41,522 nt of DNA from JAGORM01 sp050255815. Its GTDB lineage: Bacteria > Patescibacteriota > Microgenomatia > Levybacterales > GWA1-39-11. The stretch spans positions 1 through 41,522 of the forward strand of contig JBLMVJ010000002.1 in assembly GCA_050255815.1 (NCBI GenBank). The letters run 5' to 3'. The position numbers were made by a program, and so were the translations under genes. Positions 9,082-18,650 of this stretch are shown here, piece after piece (within the stretch, counting starts at the first letter, position 1; every line of letters begins with the position of its first letter). The notes beneath the pieces are model-generated. The model was not told where the DNA came from. It saw only the letters and a program-made list of their open reading frames with translations, and did not search any database.

Positions 9082-10754
9082 GTCTTTGCAATCCGGAATG
9101 CCTCTACCCCATTCAAGAAGTAAATGGTTTTAATGGTTTTGTCTTGCGGGATTTCATCAGGAGCTCCTATAAATAAGGTATCTTTCATCTTCTGGTCATC
9201 TCCAAAATGTATATTCCTGAAATCATATTTGCCAATTTTCCGCTCAAACCGCGGCATCTCTCCGGTTCCCGTAAAATTCCAATGCTGTTGGTACCAGGAA
9301 GGGTCTACCCGGTTATAAAACAAATAGTAGACATAAGGCTGGTCATATTTATAGGTTATAACAATGTTTTGGAATTCATTTTCATGCTGTTTTGCATAAG
9401 ACAATGCATCTTTATACCCATACTGCCAGAAGTCCCCATACTCAAGCGGTGTATGTACATAATACTGATGGAAGTAATAAACCAGGTTAAACGCAAACAT
9501 TAAAAGCCCAAGGACAATTAAACTGTTTTTCATTTTTATACTCAATACTGAATACTCAATACTGAATACTTTTTCTCCGAGCCAAATCACCCCTACCCCA
9601 CTCAGGATAATTAATGGCGGCAGCATAGCTATGGCTCTGACCGGATGCGGGGTACCCGTTGTGATGGCAGAAGGAAGGGGTGCTGCAAACAGGAAACCCG
9701 CGAGCAGCCATTTCTTCCTGTCCATATCCCTGAAGAAAACGAGTACGCCCAGGAATAACAACGGTAAATCAAGCAGGTACATCATGCCCATATCTACCGC
9801 GTGGTGCTGCCTCCCGCCGTCTCCATGAAGGAATAAGAAATCCGGGTTATAGTGGTCCAAATATCCTTTTGTTACCGCAAGAAAATAGACTATTCTTCTA
9901 TTGTGTAAAATTTCGCCGAGTAAATCATGATGCGTCTTATCATATTCCAGCTGGTTTATAGAATGCTCCAGGTTAGGGGAAGGGCCAAATAGGGTCACCA
10001 TAGAAAGACGCGCTCCGGTTCCGGAAGAACCGGCTATAAAACTATAAAAAATTGGGATTACCAGAATGGCAAATAAGAGAAGGCACGCTACTACCATTGT
10101 TTTCATTTTCAGAAGCTCTTTATAAAAAAGGGGTGCCATAAAGAGAAATAGCACAGGAATTACTAACCTAAAACTATGGTAAGAATACATGGAAAGCATA
10201 AAAAATACGGATGAGACCGGAAGAAGTTTTTGGTTTCTCAAAGACTGGAGGAAAAATAAAAGGGCCCCCACCAAAAAGAACAAGCCAATATTCCCCTCAT
10301 ATGCAGCCCGGGAAAATTGCAGACTCCAGGGACTTATGGCAAAGAAAAAAGCTCCAACTAATCCAAGTACGTCCGCGTTTCCGGATTCTACTTTTCGTTT
10401 CCGGAATAATTCAATAATTAAAAAATAAATAAGGGGAACGGTTAAGGTTCCCAAAATTGCTGACGGCAGTCTTACCGCGGCCTCATTCAGACCGAACAAC
10501 CCTATAAAAGGAACGTCAAGATATGTGTAAAGCGGTGGTTTATAATCATCAAATGACCGGATTGACAGGGGGAGGAAATTTCCATATTCATCTTTTCCGG
10601 TCTTAAGAATGGAATATGCATTGTAACCGGTAGATGCTTCATCCCAATTCAGGCTGGGCGGATTACTCCCCAAACCATAAAACCGAAGAAATAATCCCAT
10701 CAAAACAATCAGGAAGAGGGCAATATATCTATACTTGTTTATTAATTGTTTCAT
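9078..10754 (-). CDS. GT39/PMT_2 (ArnT-like) membrane glycosyltransferase
   Basis: This 558-residue protein has a first TM helix, then GSNPPSLNWDEASTGYNAYS near residue 30. The DEA acidic pair in the first loop is the hallmark of PMT_2/ArnT catalysis. FDDYKPPLYTYLDVPF follows near 68 and SPWSLQFSRAAYEGN near 141. It shares this layout with 10800-12485 and 22693-24423. Around residues 396-405 a stretch encoded by a tandem heptamer DNA repeat (FSIEYSVLSI) interrupts a loop before the last TM helix. The start is ATG, 45 nt downstream of the previous gene, with a repeat array in the gap. Confidence 0.88.
   Translation of the reverse strand: MKQLINKYRYIALFLIVLMGLFLRFYGLGSNPPSLNWDEASTGYNAYSILKTGKDEYGNFLPLSIRSFDDYKPPLYTYLDVPFIGLFGLNEAAVRLPSAILGTLTVPLIYFLIIELFRKRKVESGNADVLGLVGAFFFAISPWSLQFSRAAYEGNIGLFFLVGALLFFLQSLRNQKLLPVSSVFFMLSMYSYHSFRLVIPVLFLFMAPLFYKELLKMKTMVVACLLLFAILVIPIFYSFIAGSSGTGARLSMVTLFGPSPNLEHSINQLEYDKTHHDLLGEILHNRRIVYFLAVTKGYLDHYNPDFLFLHGDGGRQHHAVDMGMMYLLDLPLLFLGVLVFFRDMDRKKWLLAGFLFAAPLPSAITTGTPHPVRAIAMLPPLIILSGVGVIWLGEKVFSIEYSVLSIKMKNSLIVLGLLMFAFNLVYYFHQYYVHTPLEYGDFWQYGYKDALSYAKQHENEFQNIVITYKYDQPYVYYLFYNRVDPSWYQQHWNFTGTGEMPRFERKIGKYDFRNIHFGDDQKMKDTLFIGAPDEIPQDKTIKTIYFLNGVEAFRIAKT
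9541..9569. repeat. Heptamer tandem repeat inside a coding sequence
   Basis: The units CTCAATA CTGAATA CTCAATA CTGAATA are followed by CT: two perfect 14-bp copies, or four degenerate heptamers. It lies in frame within the GT39 gene and is read as FSIEYSVLSI. Similar units recur in non-coding DNA at 10766-10793 and 41200-41227, so an intergenic repeat family has entered this gene. Confidence 0.9.
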
Positions 10755-10765
10755 GGTGAAATTTA

Positions 10766-10793
10766 CTTAATACTCAATACTTTATACTGAATA
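10766..10793. repeat. Heptamer tandem repeat between two GT39 genes
   Basis: Four units read CTTAATA CTCAATA CTTTATA CTGAATA. They occupy most of the 45-nt gap between the GT39 genes at 10800-12485 and 9078-10754. The same family as 9541-9569 and 41200-41227. Confidence 0.9.
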
Positions 10794-10795
10794 CT

Positions 10796-10820
10796 GCATT
10801 TAGAATATTATTCTAAATGC
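10796..10820. repeat. Perfect 25-nt palindrome across a stop codon
   Basis: GCATTTAGAATA and TATTCTAAATGC form perfect 12-bp arms around one central base. In RNA this would fold as a 10-bp stem with a 5-nt loop. It spans the last codons (AFRIIF) and the TAA of the GT39 gene at 10800-12485. No T-run follows, so a simple intrinsic terminator is unlikely; a role in RNA stability or as a recombination site is possible. Confidence 0.8.
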
Positions 10821-12485
10821 AAGTGATCCGTCTTCCCTATAAATATTTTGGAACTTTCTTCCGGATTTTTTGGAAGGTTCCGGACAAGTCCCCCGGTCAA
10901 CATACAGGATTTTTGTCCCTTTTGGCAGGTTTACGCTTAAATTAATTGAAGGACATTCATTAGGGATAAAGATATATTTCCCAAATCCCTTATAGTCTGC
11001 ATCCTTAGGGGACCCTTCTTGCTGGTAGGTCTTTGGGTCATATTTTGAAAAGAATAAGAATAGAGGATATCCTCCGCCTGTTTTTGTGGCAACAACTTTA
11101 TCATAACTGCTATAATTTTTATTTACTACCTGCATCATATCTGCAAATCCGTTATTCCGGTACCACGTCCGGTGTTTTTCCCCATGTACAAAATACTGAT
11201 GCAGGAAATACAAAAAATTAAATAGAAAAATGAGAAAACAGAAAACAAATATTACCTGTTTAACAGGTATACGGAATATTTTAGATTTTATTTTTGATAT
11301 CCTATTCAGGAATTCAAATAACCCAACCGCCCCAATTATCTCCAGCATAGGAAATAAAACTATGGCTCTCTGAAGGTTAGGGATGTCATCTACCGTTATT
11401 GCAGCCGTAATGGGTGCAACCAGTATCCAAAATAGCGGAAGCTTTGCGAAACGGTTCTTTGATTTCACACACAGATAAACGCCGTACAGGACAAATGGAC
11501 TTTCCACCAAAAGCAATAATCCGGTCTGGTCCACCTGATACCAAATAGGAAGCCCTCCGCGAGTAAAAAGGAAATCTCCGGAAAAATAAGCAAAATAATT
11601 AGTAACAAACGTAAGCGAATAGTTCACTACTTTATTATGGAAAAGGCGGGTTGTGAAAAGGGGCGCATGGTCAGAACCATCCTCCCTGATCTGTTCCGCC
11701 ATGACCAATTTTGTTTCCGGAAAACCAAATATATTTACCTGGGTAAAACGCCCCGTCCCTCCTTTGATAAGGAAAATTAAGCTAAAGGAAAGGATGCATA
11801 AGAGTAGGAAGGAAACAATAAGTTTGGATAGTTCTTTATATGCTTTGATATTTTTATAAGGATAGGTAAGAACCAGAAGCGCGACAAAAAAATACATAGG
11901 GACAAAAACCCGCGGCGTATGGTAAAAGAAAAAACTCAATCCCAACAACAACGTACCTACTAGCACTTCCCATGTCTTTTTTGACCGGATAAAATGAAAC
12001 AAAAAGAAAAAACCAAACAGAATAAAAAACAGGGCGATAATAGTTTCAGCGCTTGCGCGGGATAATACAACATTCCAGGGACTTATTGTTACCAAAACAG
12101 CAGATAACAAGGCAATTTTTTTGTTTTTGAATAATGCATAGGCAAGCAGAAAGACAGGAAAAACAGAAAGTGCGCCAAAAACTGCTCCGGGAAGACGGGT
12201 TGCAAAAACCGTGAGCCCCAAGAATGCAATAAAGGGAATATCTACATAGTTATAGCCGGTAGGCCTGTTATCTCCAAAGGTATCTATATATAAAGGCAGC
12301 TTTATCCCTGCTTCACTTTTCCCGGTTTGAAGAATGGAGTATGCATTCCATCCTAAAGATGCCTCATCTATCTGGAAACCTACAGGAAAGTCTGAAAGTT
12401 TTATAGTCCGCAGCGCAAATGAACACAGGAATACTGCGGCCAAAAGCAGGATCAGAATAAAATCTTTGCGGAAAAATTTAATCAT
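10800..12485 (-). CDS. GT39/PMT_2 (ArnT-like) membrane glycosyltransferase
   Basis: 561 residues with about 11-12 TM segments. The first loop has FPVGFQIDEASLGWNAYS near residue 36 with the catalytic-type DEA, then DTFGDNRPTGYNYVDIP near 68, SPWNVVLSRASAET near 134, and FYHTPRVFVP near 187. The C-terminal soluble portion has QEGSPKDADYKGFGKY and ECPS blocks that recur almost unchanged in 22693-24423, so these two are close paralogues. The ATG lies 8 nt inside the end of the upstream YfhO gene. The stop codon lies in a perfect palindrome. Probable transfer of a polyprenyl-linked sugar to a surface acceptor. Confidence 0.88.
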   Translation of the reverse strand: MIKFFRKDFILILLLAAVFLCSFALRTIKLSDFPVGFQIDEASLGWNAYSILQTGKSEAGIKLPLYIDTFGDNRPTGYNYVDIPFIAFLGLTVFATRLPGAVFGALSVFPVFLLAYALFKNKKIALLSAVLVTISPWNVVLSRASAETIIALFFILFGFFFLFHFIRSKKTWEVLVGTLLLGLSFFFYHTPRVFVPMYFFVALLVLTYPYKNIKAYKELSKLIVSFLLLCILSFSLIFLIKGGTGRFTQVNIFGFPETKLVMAEQIREDGSDHAPLFTTRLFHNKVVNYSLTFVTNYFAYFSGDFLFTRGGLPIWYQVDQTGLLLLVESPFVLYGVYLCVKSKNRFAKLPLFWILVAPITAAITVDDIPNLQRAIVLFPMLEIIGAVGLFEFLNRISKIKSKIFRIPVKQVIFVFCFLIFLFNFLYFLHQYFVHGEKHRTWYRNNGFADMMQVVNKNYSSYDKVVATKTGGGYPLFLFFSKYDPKTYQQEGSPKDADYKGFGKYIFIPNECPSINLSVNLPKGTKILYVDRGTCPEPSKKSGRKFQNIYREDGSLAFRIIF

Positions 12486-14823
12486 ACGTGTATCTCATTT
12501 TAGTAAATACTACCGCAACAATCAAAGAGATAAATGAAATAACACTAATCCACAAACCTACCCAAAATGAAGGCGGTGAATAATACATTCGTACCGTGTG
12601 TTCCCCGGCCGGCACCGGTACCGCCCGAAACGCATAGTCTGCAATCAAAATAGGAGGAAAGACAGTATGGTCTATATCTGCATACCAGCCGGGAAAAAAA
12701 TTGTCTGAAAGAAAAAGGAATTGCTGCTCTTTTGCAGCTGTTTTTATAATGATTTCATTTGGGCCATAAGAGATAATTTTTGCGGATGCTGATGAATCGG
12801 GTTTTACCTGAAACCCAAAATCATTATCCAGAATTAAAGTTTCTTTGTAATTAAACTTGGGATCATACAGTAAACCTATCTGGCCTCTTGGTTTCAAGAC
12901 CTCATCTTCTCCAAACATTTTTACCCGTGGTAAAACACCCAGATTTTCATATATCTGCCAACCGTTTTGTTCCCAAATCAAACGGAATTCTTTTTCATCA
13001 AAAGCGCTGTCTATCCCTTTATCTTCTTTTTTATTCAGAATATAGGTAACACCGGTTATATTAAGTGCCCGTTTTCTATACGGGTTTTCTTTTAAATCAT
13101 TCACGCCATACCCATGTACTATGTTTGCAACTGACCGGGGAACATCTTTGGGAATATTCCCCGTTTGTGATGCTGCGACAAATTCCCCATACCTTTTAGA
13201 AAATAGCGGGTCATACCCTTCCGTAGTAAAAGTTTTTTCAAGTGTCTGGAAATTTGCGTCTATATTAGCACTCCCATAACCCCAATATCTGTCTACTCCC
13301 TGGATTTTTCTTAACTGCGCGTTTATTCCCGTTGAAGGGTAGATGTAGGCCGGAGGAACAAATGAGTTGAATTTTTGGAATGAATAAAAGAGTTCAAAAA
13401 CAGTAAGGGAAACCAGGACCACCGCTGAAAGTTTTTTTTGTTTTACAAAAAGAAGGATAGATCCAACAATAAAGAGAGCTGAGGGGATCATCAAATTCCT
13501 GCGGGAAATCAGGAGGCCGGGACTGTGAACTATAAAAGTTATTCCCCAAAGTATCATAAACAGGGCCGCAAAAAAACCCATGATGAGAAGCATCTTCTTT
13601 TTATTTTTGGATTCCAGGAATTCTTGCAAACCAAAAGCCCCCAGAACAGCCAGGGAAAAGGCAAAGATTGCAAGTACGCGGGTGGGGACACCGGTTGATA
13701 AAAACGGTATGCCAACACTATGGAATAAGGCAATAGGTGGAAGCGCCAAACAGGAGACAAGGGAAAGGACTGCGGTTATTCCAAAAAAAGTTTTAAGAGA
13801 GTTTTTCTTAGAAAAGCCGGCAAAAACTGCAAAGATAAAAGGCCATACCCCCACATTCATTGCCCGCTCAAGGGAAGATCCACCAAGAAAGTAATTATTT
13901 GTTGCAGGATTGCCAAAGAAATCCGGGACTAATAGCGTTACGATTGCCCGGAGCGGCAATAACCGAATATCCAACAGGTCTTTATAGGAATAGTTGGACC
14001 TGAGAGACCTTCCCAAAAACTCGTACAAAGGAAAGAGTTGTATGGCTGAAATGAGAACACCCACTATAAGCCCAAAAGCCGCAAGGATATAAATCTTCCT
14101 CTCTTTTTTCTTATCTGCATAATACCGGAAAGCCAGGTAACAGAAACCAAGGATAAGCATATACATGGTAAGCTGCACATAACCTGCAAAGATGGAAAGT
14201 GCTACTGAAGCCGCCAAAAGAAGCAACCACCCTACTCTTTTTGTTTTTAAAAGCTTTTCAACGGCAAATAACAGGAGGGGCAAAAAGGCCAGGGAATGCC
14301 CTACGTTTCCATACTCTCCCCAAACCGTAAAAAATGCGCTGAAAGAAAACGCGGCAGACCCAAAAATACTTGGGATTTTTTTAAGCCCAATCTCTTTTAA
14401 ATATAAGTAAGTAAAACAAAAAGCCAAAACAAACTGCAGGATAATATATGCCGCCCATGCTGATACAAAAGGCAAGATAAAGAATAAAATATTTAATGGA
14501 TACAGGGTTCCGGATTGGAGGTTTGCAAAATGTGGTGTGCCGGAAAATATATAGGGGTCCCAGAGGGGAAACACTCCATTCTTAATTGATTCTATGGAGA
14601 AGTACTTCCAGGGATACAACTGGCGGATAATATCAGCCCCCTGTCCTTTATGGGGTATGCCGGAACTTAGCGACTTATACGGTTCATAATTTCCCATCAA
14701 TAAATCTCCGGGAAAAGGCACAAGACCCAAAAAAATAGTTTTATAGAAAAAAAGGGAAATAATCAGAAGCAGGACAAAAACCGGGAAGTATTTTTTAAAA
14801 AATGTAAAAATTCCGGATACCAT
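12478..14823 (-). CDS. YfhO-family large membrane protein
   Basis: 781 residues and about 13-14 TM segments make this the largest membrane protein here. Near the N-terminus are LVPFPGDLL and QLYPWKYFSIESIKNGVFPLWDPYIFSGTP across residues 33-117, the signature of the YfhO family, in which B. subtilis YfhO modifies lipoteichoic acid with a lipid-linked sugar. FAGYVQLTMYM and VPTRVLAIFAFSLAVLGAFG follow. The C-terminus has the extracytoplasmic FFPGWYADID segment, AGEHTVRMYYSPPSFWVG and a last helix. Function by family: a GT-C-like transferase acting on a surface polymer. It lies in the operon 7 nt after its upstream neighbour. Confidence 0.88.
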   Translation of the reverse strand: MVSGIFTFFKKYFPVFVLLLIISLFFYKTIFLGLVPFPGDLLMGNYEPYKSLSSGIPHKGQGADIIRQLYPWKYFSIESIKNGVFPLWDPYIFSGTPHFANLQSGTLYPLNILFFILPFVSAWAAYIILQFVLAFCFTYLYLKEIGLKKIPSIFGSAAFSFSAFFTVWGEYGNVGHSLAFLPLLLFAVEKLLKTKRVGWLLLLAASVALSIFAGYVQLTMYMLILGFCYLAFRYYADKKKERKIYILAAFGLIVGVLISAIQLFPLYEFLGRSLRSNYSYKDLLDIRLLPLRAIVTLLVPDFFGNPATNNYFLGGSSLERAMNVGVWPFIFAVFAGFSKKNSLKTFFGITAVLSLVSCLALPPIALFHSVGIPFLSTGVPTRVLAIFAFSLAVLGAFGLQEFLESKNKKKMLLIMGFFAALFMILWGITFIVHSPGLLISRRNLMIPSALFIVGSILLFVKQKKLSAVVLVSLTVFELFYSFQKFNSFVPPAYIYPSTGINAQLRKIQGVDRYWGYGSANIDANFQTLEKTFTTEGYDPLFSKRYGEFVAASQTGNIPKDVPRSVANIVHGYGVNDLKENPYRKRALNITGVTYILNKKEDKGIDSAFDEKEFRLIWEQNGWQIYENLGVLPRVKMFGEDEVLKPRGQIGLLYDPKFNYKETLILDNDFGFQVKPDSSASAKIISYGPNEIIIKTAAKEQQFLFLSDNFFPGWYADIDHTVFPPILIADYAFRAVPVPAGEHTVRMYYSPPSFWVGLWISVISFISLIVAVVFTKMRYTYD

Positions 14824-14830
14824 AACATCA

Positions 14831-16402
14831 CTATGGTTGGACTTGATAAATGGAAAGGTGCCTATCCCCTATCCCTTTTTGGTATTTTGCAATAAGTTTC
14901 AGCGGCCAGGATGCTGGTGCATTTTCCGAATCATTAAAGACATAGTAAACCGGCATGACTTTTGCTTTCTGTACCAAATCCGGCGGAATCTTGTCTGGAA
15001 GCGGATAAATGCCGCGCTTTTCAATGTTTTTGTTATTCCCCAGATAAATCTCTATAGCATAAGTGGGCAGGCTGCCAAATGTACCCTGTGTTGCAACATA
15101 TATATTCCCCTTCTGTGATTGCTGCTGAAAGAAAGAAACCATTTGTCGCACACCGCCCCCCGCCGGCCAGGAATTAATATATTGGCCCAGGTCAGCCTGG
15201 GGAATAGGGGCATGGGAAAAATCAAAGACAATAAAGTAATCGGCCCAGGCATAGAAAAAACATATCAAGACAAAAATTGCAGAAAACAACAATGGCACTT
15301 TCACTTTTATTCTGATCAGGTATATGGTATACGCGGCAAGGATAATAACCGGAAGAGTCATAAAATAAATAAATCGGGGATAGAGGGTGTTGCCAAAAAT
15401 ACCCAAAGCCGTAAAGGGAAGCAGGAACCAAACCAGGAGAAGTAATTTCTCCTTCAGGTGGTCTTTTACGGCAAATGAGAGGATAGCTGCAATTAATACC
15501 GGAAGGCCCACATACGTAGCAAACCAGCCGGTTAAGGCATTAAAATTACCCGGCATATAATTAAACCAGGCAAAATTTCCAATGAGAATATTATGCAGAA
15601 AAACAGAGGCAGGCCGCACAAAAAGCGCGTTTTTCTCATCAATAATATAATAAAAAGGGGAAAGCCTCAGGATTGAATAAAGCGTATATGCTACGGCAGA
15701 TGCAATACCCGCAAATACTATCCATTCCCCAAGTTTTTTTCTCCATCCTTTCTGGCGGAAATCAAACAAAAGAAGGGAAAAGGGAAACAGGTAGATAGCA
15801 AAAAACCCGGAAGTTTTTGTAAGTACTGCTGAGCCAATAACAGCACCGGTAATGATTGCTATATCCAGGCGAAGATAACGCACCAGCAAAACTTCCATAT
15901 ATAAACACCAGATTATGGTGCAGGCAACTAAAGAATCATAAATTGCCATCCTATCCAGGACCAGCGCAAACGGATACAGAACAAAAAGGATCCCGGCAAT
16001 AACGCCAATTACTTTTGACCCCTGTAGATGCCCAAATATCCTAAAAAGGATATGCCCACCCTCCGGCTTTTTCTTAAACAATTCCAAAGATAAAAGCATA
16101 ACTCCTACCATGGCAAGAAAGCCGGAGAATACGGACACCATTCTGGTTGCAAAAAGAGGATCGGATTTAAAAATCCTCATGCTATTCATAGCAAGCCATA
16201 CCAGCATGGGCTGTTTCCCGTCTGTAAGGGAAATAAAACGCCAGGCTGCGTCTTGTTTTGCAATCTGGCTCCATCTCACATAAATAGCCTCATCCGTAAA
16301 CATAGGAAGCGCCAAAATATTGGTGAGGCGGGTAAGAAAATATAATGCTACGAGGCTCAGGAAAAAGACGGCTGGAATAAGATAAACTTTCTTAAAAACC
16401 AT
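14831..16402 (-). CDS. GT39/PMT_2 membrane glycosyltransferase
   Basis: A 523-residue protein starting MVFKKVYLIPAVFFLSLVAL, with ILALPMFTDEAIYVRWSQIA near residue 30; the DEA in this first loop fits a PMT_2 catalytic site. TDGKQPMLVWLAMNSMR near 60 is the second conserved block (K-P-P-like). About 11 TM segments follow. The start codon overlaps the end of the upstream PMT gene by 46 nt. On the minus strand, TATAAT (16416-16411) lies 8 nt before the ATG, so an additional internal promoter is possible. Substrates are not deducible. Confidence 0.83.
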   Translation of the reverse strand: MVFKKVYLIPAVFFLSLVALYFLTRLTNILALPMFTDEAIYVRWSQIAKQDAAWRFISLTDGKQPMLVWLAMNSMRIFKSDPLFATRMVSVFSGFLAMVGVMLLSLELFKKKPEGGHILFRIFGHLQGSKVIGVIAGILFVLYPFALVLDRMAIYDSLVACTIIWCLYMEVLLVRYLRLDIAIITGAVIGSAVLTKTSGFFAIYLFPFSLLLFDFRQKGWRKKLGEWIVFAGIASAVAYTLYSILRLSPFYYIIDEKNALFVRPASVFLHNILIGNFAWFNYMPGNFNALTGWFATYVGLPVLIAAILSFAVKDHLKEKLLLLVWFLLPFTALGIFGNTLYPRFIYFMTLPVIILAAYTIYLIRIKVKVPLLFSAIFVLICFFYAWADYFIVFDFSHAPIPQADLGQYINSWPAGGGVRQMVSFFQQQSQKGNIYVATQGTFGSLPTYAIEIYLGNNKNIEKRGIYPLPDKIPPDLVQKAKVMPVYYVFNDSENAPASWPLKLIAKYQKGIGDRHLSIYQVQP

Positions 16403-17484
16403 ATGGTTAGATTATACATAAACGGAAGCAAAAGCAACAGGTAGCGGGGAAAAACAGGCGTAAATATTAAGAAAAATAAATAAGAAATCGCCCACAGCAA
16501 AAAGAGTACAAAACCCTCTTCCCATTCCTTCTTTTGTTTTTTTACAACAACCTTTTTATATAATCTGCCCAGCAAAGGAATAGCTGAAAAAATTGTACCT
16601 AAAAATGCTATTGCCCATAGTGCGTTCCACTCTGCAACTTTTTGCATACCCCCAAACCAGGTGTACCATTTTCCAAAAAGGATAAGCGGAAATACTATAC
16701 CGGGCGTTGATTTTACTCCGGTAGCATAGAAATGGACAATCCATTTTTGCACCCCTAAAAATCCGGCCAAACTTCCTCCCTTAATAAAGTACAGAACGTA
16801 GGAAAAAAGAAATACGGTAGGCCACAGAAGAAGACTCAAAAAAAACTTCTTTTTATTTTTTGAGTCAAATACGGCCATCCACACCATAAGGGGTGCCACC
16901 AGAAAAAGGGATCCTGCCGGATATTTGGTAGAAGCAAAACAACCCAGAAAAAAGGATGCAAGCAAGTACTGTTTCCGTAAGGTAAAAAGAATTGTCAGTA
17001 AAAGAAAGAATAAATAAATCGCGTCCAGGTACGGGGCCCGCAGCTGTGTGTAAAATAGAGGATCCAGGGAAAACAAAAAAACCGGGATAAAAGCCCACAG
17101 CTTATCCTTAAACACCATAAGGTTTATCAAAAAGAGAATCCCCAGACATGCCAGTCCAACTAATAAAATCAGGATATTCTGGTTTTGGAAAACTACCTCC
17201 CCTAAACCTATCATGTATTTTGCCAACGGTGGGATCTCAGCATTTAAAAACGCCGGATTGCTACCGTGGATATACTCCCATCCTGCATATGCATATAGCC
17301 CGTCATCTCCTATTGAGTTCTTGGAGCCGGGTACTACCCATTGGGATTCCAGATATCGCATTTTCCAATAACCCGGGTCAAATTTTGTAGTGTATTCCTT
17401 TGCATAGGAAGAAATTCTGAATAATAAACTACCCAGGAATATAAAAAGAAGAATAATAAAAAACCCTAATTTTACGTATTTCAT
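16357..17484 (-). CDS. PMT-family membrane glycosyltransferase
   Basis: 375 residues from the ATG at 17484 (MKYVKLGFF). An upstream in-frame TTG at 17556 is less likely because the ATG makes an ATGA overlap with the stop of the upstream gene and immediately begins a TM helix. The first loop contains SIGDDGLYAYAGWEYIHGSNPAFLNAEIPPLAKYMIG in separate blocks around residues 56-92; the D-D and the PPLAKY block are the classical protein O-mannosyltransferase features. It is shorter than eukaryotic PMTs and lacks a MIR domain. It probably uses polyprenyl-phosphate sugar. Confidence 0.82.
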   Translation of the reverse strand: MKYVKLGFFIILLFIFLGSLLFRISSYAKEYTTKFDPGYWKMRYLESQWVVPGSKNSIGDDGLYAYAGWEYIHGSNPAFLNAEIPPLAKYMIGLGEVVFQNQNILILLVGLACLGILFLINLMVFKDKLWAFIPVFLFSLDPLFYTQLRAPYLDAIYLFFLLLTILFTLRKQYLLASFFLGCFASTKYPAGSLFLVAPLMVWMAVFDSKNKKKFFLSLLLWPTVFLFSYVLYFIKGGSLAGFLGVQKWIVHFYATGVKSTPGIVFPLILFGKWYTWFGGMQKVAEWNALWAIAFLGTIFSAIPLLGRLYKKVVVKKQKKEWEEGFVLFLLWAISYLFFLIFTPVFPRYLLLLLPFMYNLTIWFLRKFILFQPSFS

Positions 17485-18650
17485 TTTGACGGTTTGCGCA
17501 AAGTCAGCATCCGGGAAATCCCGGACAAAAGAATTGACAACCCTATGCTTGCCCAAAGCATATTGTTCATAAGGGCAGGAATGGGCGGGTCATAATTTCC
17601 GCTATATATATAAGGTAGGTATTGGAAAAGGATAAGGAAAGAAAAAGTAACGGTAAAGGTAAATATATATGCGCGGTTACCCAGAAATGTTAAAAATGGG
17701 AATGGCAGGAGGAAATACCAGGGCTGGAACGTAGTCCTGGCGGATGCCAGATAAACTGCAATTCCCATGAGGATTGCTGACGCCAGGAAAAACAAAAAAT
17801 CATGCCGTTTCTTTTTGAAAAATGCATACCATAAAAATAACGGCAATAAAAGTCCTGTTGCAAACTTTACCCCAATAGAAAGGACAACATAAAGCCAGGG
17901 TGAATATTTTTTCTGCTCGAACAAATAATATACTCCTACCAACAACAGGGCAATCATTGCAATATCATTATGCCCGGAAACCAGGGACTCTATCAGGACA
18001 AACGGATTCAGTGCAAAAAAGGAAAGCGCAAAAACAGGCTGAATAAGTTTTGTTTTTTCTGAAATTTTTTTAACCATGATACAAGATAGGATAAATGAAC
18101 CAGCTGCAAGCGCTTTAAACAGAAAAAATGTAGCCAAAAAGTATCCAAACCCCATGAAAGATAACGGTACCGTTAACAGAAGCCAGGTGGGACCGTATGG
18201 ATACGTCCTATGGGTCCAATGCATAAACCCTAACATAGGGTCCCCCGGATAATCCAATGCCTTCTGAAAATATGGGTTGGCGTGATAATGCGTGATTATT
18301 TTTGCATCAAATATATAGTTAAAAAGGTCGTATGAAAACGCATTATAGGAAAACAAAAGGATTACCGTCACCAATACAATTATCCGGATCATTGTTTTTT
18401 CTGTAAGCTGCCCTTTTTTGACCCAAAATAACGTGAGCAGATACAACCCAAACAGAAGTGTGAAGATTGCACTTGCCAGGTAAGCGGATAACGGACGGTT
18501 AAAATACCCTATATACTGAAATGATTTTTGCAGAGCTTGCAGGAATGATGCGCGGTTAAGGGTTAGTCCTAAATCTACCTGCACATAGGAATAAAGAAAA
18601 AGAAGAAGAGAAAATGCCCCCCAAAGAAAAAAGGAAACTTTTTTAACCAT
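17481..18650 (-). CDS. GT87/MptB-like polyprenyl-phosphate-dependent mannosyltransferase
   Basis: 389 residues and about 10-11 TM segments. The motif YNAFSYDLFNYIFDAKI near residue 103 is followed by ANPYFQKALDYPGDP, HRTYPYGPTWLL near 148 and FALNPFVLIESLVSGHNDIAM near 214. The last block is the characteristic NP...E...GHND element of GT87/alpha-mannopyranosyltransferase-type GT-C enzymes. Catalysis would be at the outer face with a lipid-linked sugar. It overlaps the upstream GT2 gene by 8 nt, and that gene is a likely donor-lipid synthase, so the two may work in sequence. Confidence 0.8.
   Translation of the reverse strand: MVKKVSFFLWGAFSLLLFLYSYVQVDLGLTLNRASFLQALQKSFQYIGYFNRPLSAYLASAIFTLLFGLYLLTLFWVKKGQLTEKTMIRIIVLVTVILLFSYNAFSYDLFNYIFDAKIITHYHANPYFQKALDYPGDPMLGFMHWTHRTYPYGPTWLLLTVPLSFMGFGYFLATFFLFKALAAGSFILSCIMVKKISEKTKLIQPVFALSFFALNPFVLIESLVSGHNDIAMIALLLVGVYYLFEQKKYSPWLYVVLSIGVKFATGLLLPLFLWYAFFKKKRHDFLFFLASAILMGIAVYLASARTTFQPWYFLLPFPFLTFLGNRAYIFTFTVTFSFLILFQYLPYIYSGNYDPPIPALMNNMLWASIGLSILLSGISRMLTLRKPSK

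Noticed and set aside
17485..17556. TTG start 24 codons upstream in the PMT gene
   Set aside because: The ATG at 17484 forms an ATGA overlap with the upstream stop and leads directly into a TM helix.
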